Below are positions 59,849 to 64,000 of a stretch of 64,000 nucleotides of DNA, piece after piece. The stretch is from Acanthosoma haemorrhoidale. Taxonomy: Eukaryota; Arthropoda; Insecta; Hemiptera; Acanthosomatidae. Every line of letters begins with the position of its first letter. Within the stretch, counting starts at the first letter, position 1. The notes beneath the pieces are model-generated. The model saw only the letters and a program-made list of their open reading frames with translations, made no database searches and had not been told where the DNA came from. The position numbers were made by a program, and so were the translations under genes. Location: NCBI GenBank assembly GCA_930367205.1, contig OV884011.1, positions 118,603,866 through 118,667,865 on the forward strand, given 5' to 3'.

Positions 59849-61627
59849 CGTGTCTTTAAAATAATATATGTTTATTTATACCCATATCCTGTTAGTAAAA
59901 CATTTTTAATATTATTTATATCCTTTTGTTTTTTTCTTATCTTGTTATGAGGTAGTGATGTAGCCATACGTAGTACTTCGATACGTTGTCCACTAACGAA
60001 GAAAATGCAAATCTTCACATGTTTCCGTCAACCTTAGCCGACTATTAATTTTCTCTTTTTTTTTTTAAACTAACAAAATATAGTTTTTATGTTGACTTCA
60101 CAATCTTTTAAATGTTATTTTAAAAAAAAAATTTCAAAGAGAAAAAAATGAACAGATGAACATGCCGTGTAAAATCTAGTCATGGAACCTTTCTACCAAT
60201 GGGTGTTCTGCCCATAGCTACTGGCTGTGGCTGTAATGGAGTCTTTTTGAGGAGGGGAGTCCTTTGAGCAGATTATAAAATACTTTCCACTCAAAAGGAA
60301 GGGAACAAAGCCATCCATTATCGGGGTAAATTACACGTTTACTGGTAGCCATCCAAGCTTATAGGCTGGTACAGTTGTTTCATGGCCATAGCGGCTTAGT
60401 AATCGGCCAATCGTATATTCTGTTTCATTAACTATAACCAATCAGGGGGGGGGGGGTTACAGTGGTACTACCTACCCTGGCAGAAATATCACTAACCATT
60501 TCTTTCCGTAAAGCTATCTATTTTTCTACGTAATTATTTTTTGTACCTTAAAGAGGTACTTTCAAATCAATAAATTTATTTAAATATATAACAAAAGTTG
60601 TTTTTAAGGTTGTTATATAGTATAGTATTTAGTAAACCTGGTTCATGACCTAAAGGTTCTAGGGCAAAACCCATAATCAAACAACTAGTTTGTGGTCCCC
60701 ATTTGGTAAATACATGTTATCCATCAACTTTCACTACCACTGTAGTCAAAACTGGCTAAATTCCAAAACCTCAAAAGACCGAACATTATCCCAGTGGATC
60801 TTTAGAAAGAAGAGCAGATAGCCATTTCTAATGAATATCCAAATGATACGTCATAAAAAATAATTTAGTAATATTTTAACGAAAACCAAAATTATTAAAA
60901 AATAAAATAGGACTTTAAAACTGTTTTTTTAATAATTGGAACTGTCTCATGACTGTTAAGTTGGGAAACGGTTCGGGTGAGAAAATATGATACCATTCAA
61001 AGACATTATATTTGTATTATCTATGCGTGTAAAGAAGTCATGGGTCCAGGATGGTGATGAATAAATTGATAGAGGTCTGACAAGCATTTGATAAACTACT
61101 GCTTTATATTTCACCAGCAGTTCAGATGTTCTGCATAAATGGAAAGCTCTTTTTTAATTACAAATTTGTTTGATGTTAAGCGATTTATTGTATGTTGTTT
61201 CCTAAGGTTCATTGCGTGGTCGTGAGCGCCAGGGTTCAATGTGGTAAGTCTCGTTTTTAACATGCCTATAATTTAATTCACGAACGTTTTCGTGTACATC
61301 ACTACCGGAGGGGGATAATTAATTTACGTCTAGTCCTTTAATAAGAAAAATAGAATACCTCTTTGTATTTTTTCACCTCTTTATAGTCCATCGCATCAAC
61401 GAGTGAAATTGCAAAGGTCGAAAGCTTTATTTTATGGTCCTCTACGGTTTTCGCATTTTAAGTTACTCTCAATCATAACACCTAGTATATACTTTTTGAA
61501 CCTCTTTTATATTTGATCACATATTATTGAGGGTCATTTGTGGAAGGTACGGAACTAAGAATGTATGAAATTCAAAGTTGGAGGATTTTACAGATTAAAG
61601 AATTTTTTTTGTAGTCCTATATAGTTT
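59849..61627. other. Intron, no gene seen
   Basis: AT-rich with a G-run near 60448. No recognised motif. Confidence 0.6.
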
Positions 61628-62390
61628 TAAAGGTTGTTCCTGAACTAACGCAAGATTTAGATTTGCCGCCATTTGTGCAGTAAAGTGCTGGAAACCCTTA
61701 AAAAAACAATTTGACAGCTGACAGTTTAGGGTTAGTAAAATTGGAGCGTTACGCGATAGAACAACGTGTCTTTATTGCTGAATATTATCTCAAAAATAAT
61801 GAAAGTTACAAAATATGGTCGGAATAGTGTTTTGACTTCATCAACTGTGAAGAGATTAATTGAAAAATTTAGGAAGACTGGATCAGTTGGAGACCCTAAA
61901 CACACTGGTCGACAAAAACAAGCCGTTCAAAAGTCAATATCGAAGCAGTGCGTATGAATGTTGTTGAAAATCCAGGAACATCGATTCGGCGTCGTAAACA
62001 CTGTTCTTTGTGCCGAAATTGGATGATATTGATGTGGCCAATATGTGGTTTCCACAAGATGGTGCCACATGCCATACAGCCCATGAAACAATTCGAATAC
62101 TGCATGAGACATTTCCAGGTCGTGAACTCTCTCGTTTCGGTGATCAGATTGGCCCCCTAGATCGTGTGATTTAACACCTTTAGATTTATTTTATGGGGTT
62201 ATTTGAAGTCAAAGTTGTATGTCGACAAACCCACATCCACCCGTACATTAAAAGAGGAAATTCAACGCTGCATCAACGAAATTCAACCACATTTATGCCA
62301 AATGGTCATGGACAATTTCGACAACATAGTGCGTATGTGCCAGCAAAGTCGTGGAGGCCATTTGCCCGATGTGTTATTCCATAAATGACC
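61628..62390 (+). pseudogene. Mariner/Tc1-like transposase pseudogene with internal deletion
   Basis: A plus-strand decayed transposase starts at about 61740 (LERYAIEQRVFIAEYYLKNN). It then has KYGRNSVLTSSTVKRLIEKF and RKTGSVGDPKHTGR, the HTH motifs of a widespread insect mariner-like family. At about 62005 the sequence jumps to the PQDGATCHTAHETI motif, the second catalytic D, so the first catalytic D region is deleted. The third part has SRFGDQIGPPRSCDLTPLD and, out of frame, KPTSTRTLKEEIQRCINEI and QQSRGG. A 5' end with CTGAACTAACGCAAGATT is seen at about 61640, but no matching 3' repeat. Confidence 0.82.
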
Positions 62391-64000
62391 CTATCTTATT
62401 TACTTTATAATTTAATAAAATAATAACAAAATTACTAAAAACTGTGTTTTCTATTTAAATCATATTGTTAGGGGGCTGTAAGAATAGCAAACTGCACTCT
62501 TGTACAGCCTTACCTCCTTAGCACCAACTCTGGAATCTCCCCGTCTTTAATCCAACTCCATTATTTTTCTTAAAGAAAAACACCTGTTGAGCTGTATTAT
62601 TAAAATTGAACCATTAGTTGAATAAACTATTTCAATTACAACGGGGAATCTGAAAAATAACTCCGAATGCCCTTTTGACACTAATTTATTGGTAACACCA
62701 CAACCCATTCAATTTGGCAATTCTATATATTATATCAGTTTAAGCTGATCACATAAACAAAAAAAAACAACCTATAAATCTATATCACATGCAAATATCC
62801 ATATAAATAATAAATAATAAATTGAAACCTACCTCATTTTCTACCATTCTATTTTTCTAATTTAATAGATCAATTGACCTTAACTAATTTGGTAGGTCCG
62901 TCATGAGATCTTTAATTCAACTTGTTTTTATGTCTTCGACATAGGAAATTATCCCGATTGAATCGCCCGATCTCAAGGCTAATGTTATAGTTATTAATAA
63001 ATTGAGAAACTGGGAATTGTGAAATATATACAAGTAAAATGGTTATAACAAATAATTATAATTATAAATAGTGCTGACATTATTTATATAAAAAAATATT
63101 CAATTCCTTTTGAACAAGGATAGTTACTACTAATTAGTTATATAAAAAAAATGATAATTGAGCTCAATCTCTTTTTAATGGATCCATAATAAAAAAAACA
63201 ATATCTATATCACCCAATCGATGATATCCGTGTAACCTTCTTCTTCTTCTTCTCCTCTGCTTGTGTTGATGACCGTCAACGGAACGGGAGCTTGCTCTGC
63301 TTTGCTCTCTGGCTCTTGGCTAAGACTGACTAAAGCTGGCCCTTCATCCCATCCCCACTCCTAAGAGCATAAGGGCAGATGTTGGACAAAGTGGGAGGGT
63401 GGCTGGTCATGATATTCTCAAATATCATGAATGTTACAATTGCCTTCCCTTATAAATAAAAAAAAAAATTTATGAACATTTTTTTTTTTTTTTTTTAAGT
63501 GGATCCACAATATTATGTTGCTGCGTTCGGTTTGTTGAATTGGTTGTTTATAACGGGTGTTGAAATTTTACAAAGTTTATAGTAATAATAGTTCAAATTT
63601 TGCAAGGTTTTAAATTGCTTGAAAAGCGTACAAGTTGTTTTAATTTTTTACTGAACTAAATTATTATGCTAATTAGTATGGATTAGTTCGAAGGTACATT
63701 GTTTTATGGATCATAACGCGATTTGGAAAACATTTGTTGAAAAGACGGTTGAGTGTGATTAGTAATACATATTGGTTTTTAATTAAAATACTAGACAATT
63801 CTACTGGTAATTAGTAACAATAGAGAAAAATTGTTGAGTGTGTGTGTGTGTGATTTGAATATTTTACCTGAGTGAAAAGATAGTGTTTATAAAAATAACT
63901 ATAAATGTTACAAAAAGATAGGGAGGTCGTTGTCGTGTATAAAATTGTATAAGCTCATTTTATTTCCTTGCTATAAAATTAATTATAATGGACTTAAGCA
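62391..64000. other. Intron or downstream sequence, no gene seen
   Basis: AT-rich. A GC-richer 190-bp island at about 63230-63420, starting with (CTT)n, may be a transposon end; the family is not recognised. A short (GT)n lies at about 63840. Confidence 0.5.

Overview
The window looks like nuclear DNA of an insect. It is AT-rich, has long introns, GT-AG exon boundaries, abundant non-LTR retrotransposons, an insect-type Ty3/gypsy element with AGTTAT...ATAACT LTR ends, and DNA transposons of the pogo/Tigger and mariner-like kinds. A hemipteran-like source is only a guess. There is no sign of prokaryotic organisation: no operons, no CRISPR array, no rRNA.

The backbone is one plus-strand host gene, recognised as the insect orthologue of TBC1D30, a TBC-domain Rab GTPase-activating protein. 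Five consecutive internal exons are visible (3863-4025, 7394-7565, 38180-38285, 54211-54334, 58887-59039). Their splice phases fit one continuous reading frame. The first exons and the C-terminal exons lie outside the window. The four introns contained here are about 3.4, 30.6, 15.9 and 4.6 kb.

A second host-like gene sits in the 15.9 kb intron: an intact, intronless 108-codon roadblock/LC7 (dynein light chain) paralogue at 49516-49842, on the same strand.

Everything else recognisable is transposon material. (1) A Jockey-like LINE family has at least eight copies or fragments. The best is 39925-42751, flanked by a perfect 15-bp target-site duplication (TSD). The copy at 33523-36897 carries two later insertions, each with its own TSD. 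(2) A second LINE family has a copy at 26614-28030, nested inside a solo LTR, and a fragment at 23845-24312. (3) Two further degenerate LINEs lie at about 410-2200 (+) and 20252-21430 (-). (4) A Ty3/gypsy element runs 55655-58163 (5'-truncated, 3' LTR present), with a related integrase fragment at 25300-26099. (5) A separate LTR family is present only as three solo LTRs, two of them with perfect 5-bp TSDs. (6) A pogo/Tigger element with terminal inverted repeats lies at 4436-6767. (7) A mariner-like transposase pseudogene lies at 61628-62390.

The most novel-looking object is a 441-bp poly(A)-ended insertion (34378-34818). It has several predicted RNA hairpins and a diverged second copy at about 15250-15372. 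One base pair appears to change in a compensatory way between the two copies. I did not find a convincing new multi-gene system. The interest lies in the nested transposon history and in the intron-nested roadblock gene.
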